A stretch of 64,000 nucleotides of DNA, taken from NCBI RefSeq assembly GCF_013204845.1, contig NZ_JABMKY010000019.1, forward strand, positions 62,001-126,000, written 5' to 3'. The notes under the pieces were generated by a model. The model did no database searches, was not told the DNA's origin, and saw only the letters and a program-made list of their open reading frames with translations. Numbering within the stretch: position 1 is the first letter of the stretch; every line of letters starts with the position of its first letter. Shown piece after piece: positions 26,564 to 34,444 of the stretch. The position numbers and the translations under genes were made by a program. This DNA is from Paenibacillus qinlingensis (GTDB taxonomy: Bacteria; Bacillota; Bacilli; Paenibacillales; NBRC-103111).

Positions 26564-26961
26564 TGGAGAATATTATTAGTGCCATTGAAAAACTTCGGAA
26601 TTTAAGGCATTTAGAGGCAGCAACAGATGAACAAATAGAACTAGCACAAAGGCAATTAGGCTTACTTTTTTCCGTAGATTTTAAGCAATATTTAAAAAAA
26701 TATGGAGTTATATCAGCTAAAGGTATTGAACTCACAGGTATTACGTCATCGCCACGATTGAATGTAGTTGAAGTAACAAAGAGTGAACGTGAATTAAATA
26801 AGATTCCAAACGATTTATATGTTATTGAAAACATAGCAATTGAAGGAATAATATTGCTCCAAAATAGTTTAGGCGAGATTTATGAACTCACTCATAATTC
26901 AAAAATACAAAAGAAATACAATAGTATTTATGAATATCTTGAAACTGAACACAACAATTAA
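26560..26961 (+). CDS. SMI1/KNR4 (SUKH) family immunity protein
   Basis: A 133-residue protein of the SUKH superfamily, the commonest immunity family for nuclease toxins. It shows the typical early block (ATDEQIELAQRQLGLLFSVDFKQYLKKYG), a central strand with a hydrophobic-polar alternation (PNDLYVIENIAIEGIILLQN), and the terminal SIYEYLE motif. ATG at 26560 overlaps the nuclease stop by 4 bp, behind AAGGGAG. It should bind and inhibit the LHH nuclease encoded immediately upstream, based on family precedent and coupling. It is the last gene of the operon. Confidence 0.87.
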   Translation: MMENIISAIEKLRNLRHLEAATDEQIELAQRQLGLLFSVDFKQYLKKYGVISAKGIELTGITSSPRLNVVEVTKSERELNKIPNDLYVIENIAIEGIILLQNSLGEIYELTHNSKIQKKYNSIYEYLETEHNN

Positions 26962-26987
26962 ATTCCTAATATTTTTAGTAAAGGGGT

Positions 26988-27212
26988 ATGACAAAGTCTA
27001 ATGTAGGTTACCTTTCTCCAAAAGAAAAAACTTTTAATTCAAGGGTTTATTCCACCGCGGCAAATGGAAGCCAAATCTTTAAAGAACAGTAGCCATTTGA
27101 ACAAATCGCTAATAATATAAATGATTTTGTTTATTCAGTTTATTTAACTCTAACAATGATTTTCAATATACTCCGTCAGAACGATATTCGTGTAATCTTC
27201 GCGAAGATGTAA
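26988..27212 (+). pseudogene. small ORF interrupted by an in-frame TAG
   Basis: ATG at 26988 behind AAGGGG opens a 34-codon frame (ending ANGSQIFKEQ) that meets TAG and then stays open for 40 more codons (PFEQIANNINDFVY...) to TAA at 27210-27212. A broken small gene, possibly another immunity protein, is one reading. Chance is not excluded. The rest of 26962-27449 shows no gene. Confidence 0.3.
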
Positions 27213-27449
27213 TATATTGTGATAACGATTATAGGCTTTATAGTTAAAATTCTTTGTAGGACTGCCCCTCCGTCAATTGACTAGAATAGAGTTTGCTCCA
27301 AAGAATAGCGTTCTTTTATCAATGTCTTATCGTTTAAACAACTAGATTTCTATATTTACGAGTTTACCATCGGCTATTTTGGCATGTATGTCTAAGATGG
27401 ATGGATTGCTTGTCATGCAAAGTATCTTTGTCTAAATAGGGGATTAACA

Positions 27450-27599
27450 GTGGAAGCTCCCGTAAGTAGAGAATCGTCAGAATCGATCAACGTATTATTC
27501 GGAAATGTAAGAAATACGTTGTTGTTCTCATCACTGCCGAAAAATCTTTTGAATACAAAGTCATTTCGAGGATCACAACTATATCAACGAATAACGTAG
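27450..27599 (+). CDS. 49-residue ORF leading the helicase/GHKL operon, unknown
   Basis: GTG at 27450 lies 7 bases after AGGGG and opens a 49-residue frame of protein-like composition (EAPVSRESSESINVLFGNV near the start, NTLLFSSLPKNLLN in the middle) ending at TAG 27597-27599. That is 18 bp before the helicase ATG, so the helicase ribosome site directly follows its stop. The position suggests a small first gene of the operon or a leader peptide. No family recognised; it could also be the tail of a decayed gene. Confidence 0.4.
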   Translation: MEAPVSRESSESINVLFGNVRNTLLFSSLPKNLLNTKSFRGSQLYQRIT

Positions 27600-27617
27600 A
27601 AAAGAGGAGAAATTCAT

Positions 27618-30059
27618 ATGTATGAAAGTATTTTTGCAAGATGGGAGAATTTCGAAAAATTAGATATTGAAAATAATTTATCGATATTATTCCAGTATGC
27701 AGTTTTATTTAGAAATTGGGAAAAAGCATATGAATTAAGGAGGAATATTGATATAAATAAGGTTTCTTATAAACCAGTAGTTATAAATGACGAGATCGTT
27801 TTTATTGAACATAAGAGCATTACTATAAAAAATTGTATAGCGTGGAATTTTGGGTATTTAAAAAAATATGATGAAAATAATAAAATTAATATGGAAAGCA
27901 GTCTTTTAAACGGCGTATCTGACATGAAAGAGCTTGCTTATTATTCGGATAAGATTGACGAGGGAAACGACGTTTTCGATTTATTTTTTTTGAAAGAACA
28001 ACCAATGTTTGATGTTATATATTATAAACAACAGGAGAAGGCGTCAAAACAGATAAAGGCTTTAAATATAAATTTGATCTTTGATGAAGTAGGGACAGGG
28101 AAGACTGTATCGGCCTTATACTGTGTGAGGGATATTATTAGTGAAAGACAGGAAGACGCAAAAATACTTATTATTTGCCCAAACAACAAAAAAAATGAAT
28201 GGTTAAAGGATATTGAACGTCAACTTGGAAGATATACGCACTTAGTAGAAAATACCGATAACGAAAATATATACTATCATGAACAGAAAAAACTATATTT
28301 TCAAAATCATGAGCCTTGTATTTTTATTGAAGGGCAAAAAACCAAAGAGACCAAAGCAACTCTTAACAGTTGGACAAACGATACGAAATGGGACTTAGTC
28401 GTTATCGATGAAGGTCATTTGTGTTTTGATAATTACAAACAACTTAGAGCAAAGAGAGCCGTACTTTTAACTGCAACACCTATTGTTGTCAATTCCGCAG
28501 CTACAGGCGGGGTGTTGGATATTTCCAAAATAAGGACAATACCTGAATATGCTACATTGCTTAATGGTATAACAGATAGCAACAATGTTTGCGCAGCTAA
28601 TTTATTTGAAAATAACTATAATAAATTACCTGCTGATGATAAGAGTAGATTTTTTACTTGTCTTTTTAGAGAAGACTTAGACATCCCTTCAAAAAGACGC
28701 GAAATTAAGTTTTTGGTGTGTAAGAGATGGCCAGATAGATCTCATTATCTTGATGTGCTTCGAGAAGTAAAGGGTGGAATGACCGGGCTTGTTTACGAAC
28801 AAGATGATGACTATCTAATTGAAGGGATTTTTGGAAGCTTCAAATCGGAAATTGAGGAGAAAGGTTATTTAATTGGCCAAAGACCGAGAATCACAAATCA
28901 CAAGTATGAAGAATTGAAGTCATACATAAATAACACCGAAACGCAATCGTATATTATTTTTTGCAACTATAAATTTGTAGCAAATAATATTTATAATAAA
29001 TTCATAAACGATCAAGGTACTTTAAAGAATATTGGAAATACCATTTTTGTAAAAAAATATGGTAGCGATAACTGTGAAGTATTTCCCAAAGATAACAGTG
29101 TTAACAAAGATAATATTTTCGATTATCTAATGATGAATATAGAAGCAGGTAAGCGTGTCATATTTATTACGACTGGGGCTTCTGGGGGTACGGGTTTAAA
29201 CCTTGGAAAGTTTGACGGAGTTATCAATTATGAGTTGCCATTTACGTGCATAGAGCTTGAACAAAGGTTTGGTAGAGTTGATAGACTAAATAATAAAGTT
29301 CAAAGCAAAAAAATGATTTTTATTCTCAATGAGCATGAAAATCCTATGCTTCGATACAGTACCCTTAAAATTAGCGAGACGTGTAAGCATATGCCAATTA
29401 GAAATACAGTTTTATTTTACCCCGAATTTATTAAAGAAAGTATAAAAGGGCTACTCACCGAATTAGAAAAGTGCAAAATAGAACTTGAACAAAACAATGG
29501 TTTTTTAAGTGTTCTAGAAAAGTATACAGAGGTTTTAGAAGCGCATAAAAATTTAGCTAAACGTCTGATTGATTACGCATTTAAGAAAAGAAGCGTAGAA
29601 GATTTTGAAGAAGATGTTAGCGATATAAAAGAATTTGCCGAGGTGTTTAATGATAATTTAACCGCAGTTTTTTCAGTTATAAACAAAAAGCGAAACTTTT
29701 ATGCTTTGATAGATGAGGTGGAAAATTGGAAAAATCTTTTGGGGGCAGATACTCAAATAGACACCAAAGCGGTAGCTGCTAGTTTAGAAAAAAGTGACGA
29801 TGAATTAAGCGAGTATACTCAAAGAGATGGTAACCTTATAAGTAGTGAAGTTGTCGTACAAGATATGAGTAAGAGCAAAAGCATTGACGAATTATGGCAA
29901 GCCGGAGATGTGAATTTCAAAATAAATTGTCAAATGAACGAACTCACGAACTTAAAAGAAAAAGTAATTAGTCAAGAAGGCACAAGTGGTATTTTTTATA
30001 TTTACAACAAAAAATATATTCGCCAGACAGTAGCTGACTTTAGACGAGGGGAGGTATGA
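27618..30059 (+). CDS. SNF2-like superfamily 2 helicase
   Basis: An 813-residue DNA/RNA-dependent ATPase. Motif I is DEVGTGKT (156-163), motif Ia region ILIICPNN, motif II DEGH (264-267), and motif III LLTATP (283-288). In the second RecA domain, motif V is GGTGLNL (523-529) and motif VI QRFGRVDR (549-556). The DEGH box and the order of motifs fit SNF2/RapA-like translocases. The N-terminal 150 residues and the C-terminal 250 helical residues are unassigned, and no nuclease motif is seen. ATG at 27618 follows AGAGGAG. It is 7 bp upstream of the GHKL ATPase gene. Helicase plus GHKL pairs recur in defence loci; a specific named system is not claimed. Confidence 0.88.
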   Translation: MYESIFARWENFEKLDIENNLSILFQYAVLFRNWEKAYELRRNIDINKVSYKPVVINDEIVFIEHKSITIKNCIAWNFGYLKKYDENNKINMESSLLNGVSDMKELAYYSDKIDEGNDVFDLFFLKEQPMFDVIYYKQQEKASKQIKALNINLIFDEVGTGKTVSALYCVRDIISERQEDAKILIICPNNKKNEWLKDIERQLGRYTHLVENTDNENIYYHEQKKLYFQNHEPCIFIEGQKTKETKATLNSWTNDTKWDLVVIDEGHLCFDNYKQLRAKRAVLLTATPIVVNSAATGGVLDISKIRTIPEYATLLNGITDSNNVCAANLFENNYNKLPADDKSRFFTCLFREDLDIPSKRREIKFLVCKRWPDRSHYLDVLREVKGGMTGLVYEQDDDYLIEGIFGSFKSEIEEKGYLIGQRPRITNHKYEELKSYINNTETQSYIIFCNYKFVANNIYNKFINDQGTLKNIGNTIFVKKYGSDNCEVFPKDNSVNKDNIFDYLMMNIEAGKRVIFITTGASGGTGLNLGKFDGVINYELPFTCIELEQRFGRVDRLNNKVQSKKMIFILNEHENPMLRYSTLKISETCKHMPIRNTVLFYPEFIKESIKGLLTELEKCKIELEQNNGFLSVLEKYTEVLEAHKNLAKRLIDYAFKKRSVEDFEEDVSDIKEFAEVFNDNLTAVFSVINKKRNFYALIDEVENWKNLLGADTQIDTKAVAASLEKSDDELSEYTQRDGNLISSEVVVQDMSKSKSIDELWQAGDVNFKINCQMNELTNLKEKVISQEGTSGIFYIYNKKYIRQTVADFRRGEV

Positions 30060-30066
30060 TCACACG

Positions 30067-33000
30067 ATGAACAATGAGAGCGTGTTAGATGCTATAAAAA
30101 TTTTCTATATGTCCCCTCAAAAATACACTAAGGATAGACAGAACTTACAGAACAAAATAAATCTTTTAGACGACTACCTCAAGGGTCATGATACAGAAGA
30201 AGGACGCAACCTATTCACGGCATTTAGTGAAGTATATTCAGGCAAAGATAATCTGAGAGTTCCTATTATTGATACCGTATACAAAACAATTAAAGATGAT
30301 TTGGGGCTTAGTGCAACAAGATTATACAGAGAAATATATTTTAATGAAATTATTCAAAATGCAAATGATTTACCAAATTCAGAAGACGTGATGATAACCC
30401 TTGACGAAGATGAGAAACATTTTGTTGTTAGTTTTGAATATAACGACATCGGGTTTGATACAAGAAATTTAATTGGTTTTGTCAATACAGAAATAAGGGT
30501 GAAAAAGTCTGAGCTAGCATCTACGGGTAAACATGGTGTCGGAATTAAATCACTCTTTTACTTTGTGGACAGGCTGACCATTGAAAGCAACGTAAAAATA
30601 GACGTTGTTATAGAAACAAAGACGGTTGAAGAAGTCCAAGAGACAGAATCTGTTTCTTGTGAAATTGAGTATAATCACAATCGTGTCAATAATAATAAAA
30701 CGAAACTCACAATCGTTTTTGCAAAAGATAAAGAATGTGCGGGTTTTAACATTGTAAAGCTAAAAGAATTTATAAGTACCTGTTTAAGCGGACAGACTGT
30801 TTCCGAAAAAACAATAGAAACTTATTTTTTTGGAACGGAACAAGCGGGTTCTATATTTGATGCACGGGCATTACTTTTTACTGACAAAAATAAAAATAAA
30901 GAAAATGGTATCAAAAGGATTGCCTTTAAAAAAAGTGATGGTTCTATGTTGTTTGAATTATTTAGAAATGATGATACAGAAAAACACATAGAGCATAATA
31001 ATATTCAATTTTGTAAACAATCTATAGGTTATAAAATCGCTAATTGTGATAAAAAGATATTTGAGGACTACATCGTATTCACCACTTTTTCCGAAAATAA
31101 GGATAAACAAAATATCAGTTTTGCATTTCCATCTAGGCTAACTTCAGAGAGTGAACGTTACTATTCAACATACTATATACCAGATGAAATACCAAAGTAT
31201 CGCTTAAATGTACTCGTGAATTCAGAATATTCAAATGTTTCTAGGACGAAACTCACTGATGGTAATGAGGCTGAATTAAGAAAGATTCATACAGAGATTG
31301 CATTCAATATTAAAAAAGCATATTGGTTTATGGCAGAAAAAGTGGTTGGAGAATCGAAGCTTGGAATAGAGATTAGTGTTTTGTTTCATGGATTGCTTCA
31401 ATTGTTTTATGGTCAAAATAATATTGAAATTAACATAAATGATCTTAACGGAATAAATAATCGTTACTTACCAAAGTACAAAAACAACACCAATTTTGAT
31501 ACATACATAGCCTTTAAAAGAGATGTTAAAGAAAAATATGAAAAGGTTACTATTGGTCAGAAAATTGTAGATACGATAGAAATAAATCGTTTTTACGATG
31601 ATATCATTGTTTCAAATGATTCCTTATTATATGACAGTGAATTGTTTATAGAGGAAATTAAACCTATTTATGAGATTGCGTTTGATAAAAATGATTTTTT
31701 ATTAAGAAGCATACTTAATACTGCTGGTAATGTTAGGGATATGCTTTATTATAGAGTAACAAGTGAATTTCCAAAGGATTCAAATCAAATGTTTACCGAT
31801 AAAATAGTTGACGACTGGCATCAAGTACTAAACAAACAACTAGTAAATTCTTCTTTTCTAATGATAGGGCGATACAAACTTCATAATAGAATAAATATTA
31901 ATGGGAAAATAACAGGTGCCTCTTTTTTTGAGTATCTATTCAATGATAATGATGATATACAAAGTCCTAAAGATTCTTCGGAATACCCAACTTTTAGGCA
32001 TGCACAAAATGGCTTATATAATGAAGAATATAAAGAATTAAGATTTAAACTCTGGCAACTAATGGTGAATCGAAAAATTGAGGACTGCAATGCAGAGGTT
32101 TTCGATAATGTCAATGAAAGTGATTTAGTGAAAAAACACTACTGTCCAAATAGCTCTTCATGTATAGGGAATATGTGTTTTTATTATTCGGATCATTATA
32201 ATGCTTATACGGCATATTGTGTTAGTCCCAAAATATATAGGTATGATTATGAACCTCAGTATGAAAACAGTTCAGATGTGTTTGGAAAGAATGAAACAAA
32301 ATTATTTGTAGATAAATTGATTGAAGAGGCAGAATTGAAAAATAATGTTACAGAGGACCTAGGGCACTTAATCTTATCAAACAATCGAGTTCCGCCTCAT
32401 TTGGATTATGGATACAGGAAAGAGGCATATGTTGATGAACGAGTAATAAAGATCAGATTGTTTAATATCGATTTTTTGAAAACCATATATGCACATGACT
32501 TTAATGATTTCAAATTCTATATGTGTAAATTATTTGATAATGTTGCTGCCAAACGTAAGTATTCTCCACCGTTTAAGCTACTGACATCTAAAAATGAAAG
32601 GATTTTATTTGATTTTAGTGTAAACAATCTTTCAGAAATATTCTCTTTCTTCTATCCAAGGCTAGAGCGAGACCTAGAACATTCTCAGTATTATCATTAT
32701 GATTTTAAAACAAAGCTAGTAAATGAGTTTATAAATAATAGTTGTGGCTATGAATTTTTTGACTTTTTAAAACAACGGACAGGTTATGATGTTTATGTAA
32801 CTCAAACTACAAGTTGTAAATCATCGAATGAAATAATGTTTATTCACGACAACAAAATACAATTGATTCACAAAAAAGATCCTGTAGAAGTGGGATGTGT
32901 CACCAATGCTGATAAAAAAATATACATTGTACATGGCCCAGATCTTGACATGAAGGAAGCTGTAATAAAAACCTTCAAATATGCAAAAATAAGCACAGAT

Positions 33001-33492
33001 ATTATTAACTTTTGCGAATCATTTGTAAGTTCAAATTCATCAGAGACTATATTTGGAGAGGCATACAATAATATTAAATCTATTAAATGTTGCACAAATG
33101 ATCATGCAAGAAAATTTAAGGGAATAATCGACAGCTCGAAAATCTCTTGCAGTGGAATGGTTAAATTGCTTTTATCAAGAGGAAACAACAATAATAAATG
33201 TAGCTGTTGTTGTAAAAATATTGATTATGACAAAGGTAAATTAATAATAGTAAATAATAGCGATAATGATACACAAGCTAATTATCCGCAAATTATATCA
33301 GTTGTTTGTCCTGAATGTAAAACAATAATTTCTAATAGTTTAGAATCTGCACAAATTTGTAAAGAGGGTGAAACTCATTTTGTGAACTATCAGTGTCGTA
33401 TACATAACTCAGTTCAATCTAAAATTGTTATGTTTCGGTCACAGTTAACTGATGGCAATTTGTCAATTTGCTATGCTCCAGCTTGTAATTGA
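30067..33492 (+). CDS. large GHKL (sacsin/Hsp90-like) ATPase with zinc-knuckle-like C-terminus
   Basis: An 1141-residue protein. The Bergerat ATP-binding fold lies at residues about 85-260: N-box EIIQNAND (94-101), G1 DIGF (127-130, where DxGxG is usual, so the second Gly is lost), and G2 TGKHGVGIKS (153-162). This is closest to the sacsin/DUF3883-associated GHKL group and unlike histidine kinases. The long central region is unrecognised, with an isolated cysteine cluster near 697-706 (CPNSSSCIGNMC). Near the C-terminus, NKCSCCCKN and, about 45 residues later, CPEC look like a zinc ribbon. ATG at 30067 is 7 bp after the helicase stop. Probably the sensor or regulatory ATPase of the pair. Confidence 0.82.
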   Translation: MNNESVLDAIKIFYMSPQKYTKDRQNLQNKINLLDDYLKGHDTEEGRNLFTAFSEVYSGKDNLRVPIIDTVYKTIKDDLGLSATRLYREIYFNEIIQNANDLPNSEDVMITLDEDEKHFVVSFEYNDIGFDTRNLIGFVNTEIRVKKSELASTGKHGVGIKSLFYFVDRLTIESNVKIDVVIETKTVEEVQETESVSCEIEYNHNRVNNNKTKLTIVFAKDKECAGFNIVKLKEFISTCLSGQTVSEKTIETYFFGTEQAGSIFDARALLFTDKNKNKENGIKRIAFKKSDGSMLFELFRNDDTEKHIEHNNIQFCKQSIGYKIANCDKKIFEDYIVFTTFSENKDKQNISFAFPSRLTSESERYYSTYYIPDEIPKYRLNVLVNSEYSNVSRTKLTDGNEAELRKIHTEIAFNIKKAYWFMAEKVVGESKLGIEISVLFHGLLQLFYGQNNIEININDLNGINNRYLPKYKNNTNFDTYIAFKRDVKEKYEKVTIGQKIVDTIEINRFYDDIIVSNDSLLYDSELFIEEIKPIYEIAFDKNDFLLRSILNTAGNVRDMLYYRVTSEFPKDSNQMFTDKIVDDWHQVLNKQLVNSSFLMIGRYKLHNRININGKITGASFFEYLFNDNDDIQSPKDSSEYPTFRHAQNGLYNEEYKELRFKLWQLMVNRKIEDCNAEVFDNVNESDLVKKHYCPNSSSCIGNMCFYYSDHYNAYTAYCVSPKIYRYDYEPQYENSSDVFGKNETKLFVDKLIEEAELKNNVTEDLGHLILSNNRVPPHLDYGYRKEAYVDERVIKIRLFNIDFLKTIYAHDFNDFKFYMCKLFDNVAAKRKYSPPFKLLTSKNERILFDFSVNNLSEIFSFFYPRLERDLEHSQYYHYDFKTKLVNEFINNSCGYEFFDFLKQRTGYDVYVTQTTSCKSSNEIMFIHDNKIQLIHKKDPVEVGCVTNADKKIYIVHGPDLDMKEAVIKTFKYAKISTDIINFCESFVSSNSSETIFGEAYNNIKSIKCCTNDHARKFKGIIDSSKISCSGMVKLLLSRGNNNNKCSCCCKNIDYDKGKLIIVNNSDNDTQANYPQIISVVCPECKTIISNSLESAQICKEGETHFVNYQCRIHNSVQSKIVMFRSQLTDGNLSICYAPACN

Positions 33493-33658
33493 TGACTTTG
33501 ATTAGAAGGTGAATTTGAACGCTGTCATATATTTGTTTTGTATTAGGATGGCTTTTTATAAAGTAATTTCAGAAAATTTTAACGTGCTAGACATACAGGT
33601 GACAGAGATTATGGGACATAAAAAGCCTGCTTGAGACTACGGTTTAAGGGAGGAGAAG

Positions 33659-33808
33659 ATGAATCCGTAAGATCTTCTGGAAGCAATAGAAACGAGTGAG
33701 GATAGGGTTTTCGAAGCTTCAACACCCAGTATATCCAAAGCAGAAAGCATCGTCATAAGCAAGCACAAGAAAGAGCTGTTGGAGGTTCTCAAACAGCCCT
33801 ATCCTTGA
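33659..33808 (+). pseudogene. small broken ORF (MNP-stop, then 45 open codons)
   Basis: AAGGGAGGAG precedes ATG at 33659, but the fourth codon is TAA. The frame then continues with protein-like residues (DLLEAIETSEDRVFEASTPS and on to KELLEVLKQPYP) to TGA at 33806-33808. A strong ribosome site followed by an immediate stop suggests a recently inactivated small gene. Family not recognised. Confidence 0.35.
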
Positions 33809-33891
33809 GAAAAAACGCAACAACACCATAAAAAGACTCGGATTTATATTCTTTTCTGGATTACTATCGACATGTCACTGCGTGAATGAAG

Positions 33892-33965
33892 GAGCCGCCG
33901 TATAACGAATGGTTCCAACGGTGGTGTGGGAGATCTGTTAATCAACTATTGTGGAACCTCCTACC
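33892..33965 (+). mobile_element. probable group II intron 3' remnant (domains V-VI)
   Basis: GAGCCGCCGT (33892-33901) pairs, with G-U pairs, with ACGGTGGTGT (33918-33927) around an inner AAC-GAAT-GGTT hairpin. This is the shape of domain V, including the AGC triad. It is followed by GGGAG...CTCC (33928-33961), resembling domain VI, and the ending CTACC. The ACGGTGGTGTGGGAG text is characteristic of bacterial group II introns as I remember them. No intron reverse transcriptase is present, so it would be a relic. Confidence 0.45.
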
Positions 33966-34050
33966 TAATCTGAATTGAGAGCCCCACCTTGTCTTCTCAG
34001 TAATTCAGGTAGCAGCAGATGCTCTTTTCCATTTATCTAGTGGTTATTAT

Positions 34051-34111
34051 TGAAATGATTTTTGAAATGATTTGAGAGATTCAGCTTTCCACGGCGCATT
34101 GAAAATGAAAT
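34051..34111. repeat. right flank repeats matching the left side of the island
   Basis: 34051-34073 is the 23-bp partner of 18126-18147 (one T indel). 34079-34111 matches 18904-18936 at 28 of 33 bases. The two blocks are adjacent here but about 760 bp apart on the left. Confidence 0.5.
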
Positions 34112-34204
34112 TCTTTCATTTTCAGAAAACGCCAAAACCTTGCCACATGGCTTTACAGCTCACTTTTCCCTATCACTCAAACCTTAAAAAATCACCAAAA
34201 TCTC

Positions 34205-34238
34205 GGAACCAACGCCCTCTTGATTGGGTTCCTTTTTT
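34205..34238 (+). terminator. terminator at the right edge of the island
   Basis: GGAACC at 34205-34210 pairs with GGTTCC at 34227-34232, followed by TTTTTT. The GGGTTCCTTTTTT end is identical to the terminator of repeated element A at the left edge (18035-18047). Confidence 0.6.
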
Positions 34239-34444
34239 GTGTCTGAGGTTCTATAATAATCGTCTATACAACGAAGTTCGGCAAATAACGAAGCGGCCTT
34301 AATTATTCTCAGAAATTGTGTTAAAATTTGTATAAAATTCAGCAACAAGCTGCTAGCCCTACAATAGATTACATAAAAGAGCACGCATCAGTTTCGGCCT
34401 GTAGGGGAATGGATTTCAATGCCGATAAGTAGGGAATGGTGATC

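Larger units (their letters stand above)
33493..34444. other. gene-free right flank of the island with decayed sequence
   Basis: No intact gene. Contains an interrupted frame (33659-33808), a probable intron remnant (33892-33965), repeats shared with the left flank (34051-34111) and a terminator (34205-34238). A short frame near 33548-33630 (MAFYKVISENFNVLDIQ...) has no ribosome site. Confidence 0.5.

Noticed and set aside
27618-33492. Assignment of the helicase/GHKL pair to DISARM, BREX, Zorya or Druantia
   Set aside because: The required partner genes (methyltransferase, PglZ, ZorAB motor, DruABCD) are not present.
33548-33634. Short frame ending in MGHKKPA as a recombinase C-terminus
   Set aside because: About 25-40 codons, no ribosome site, and no catalytic Tyr; resemblance too weak.
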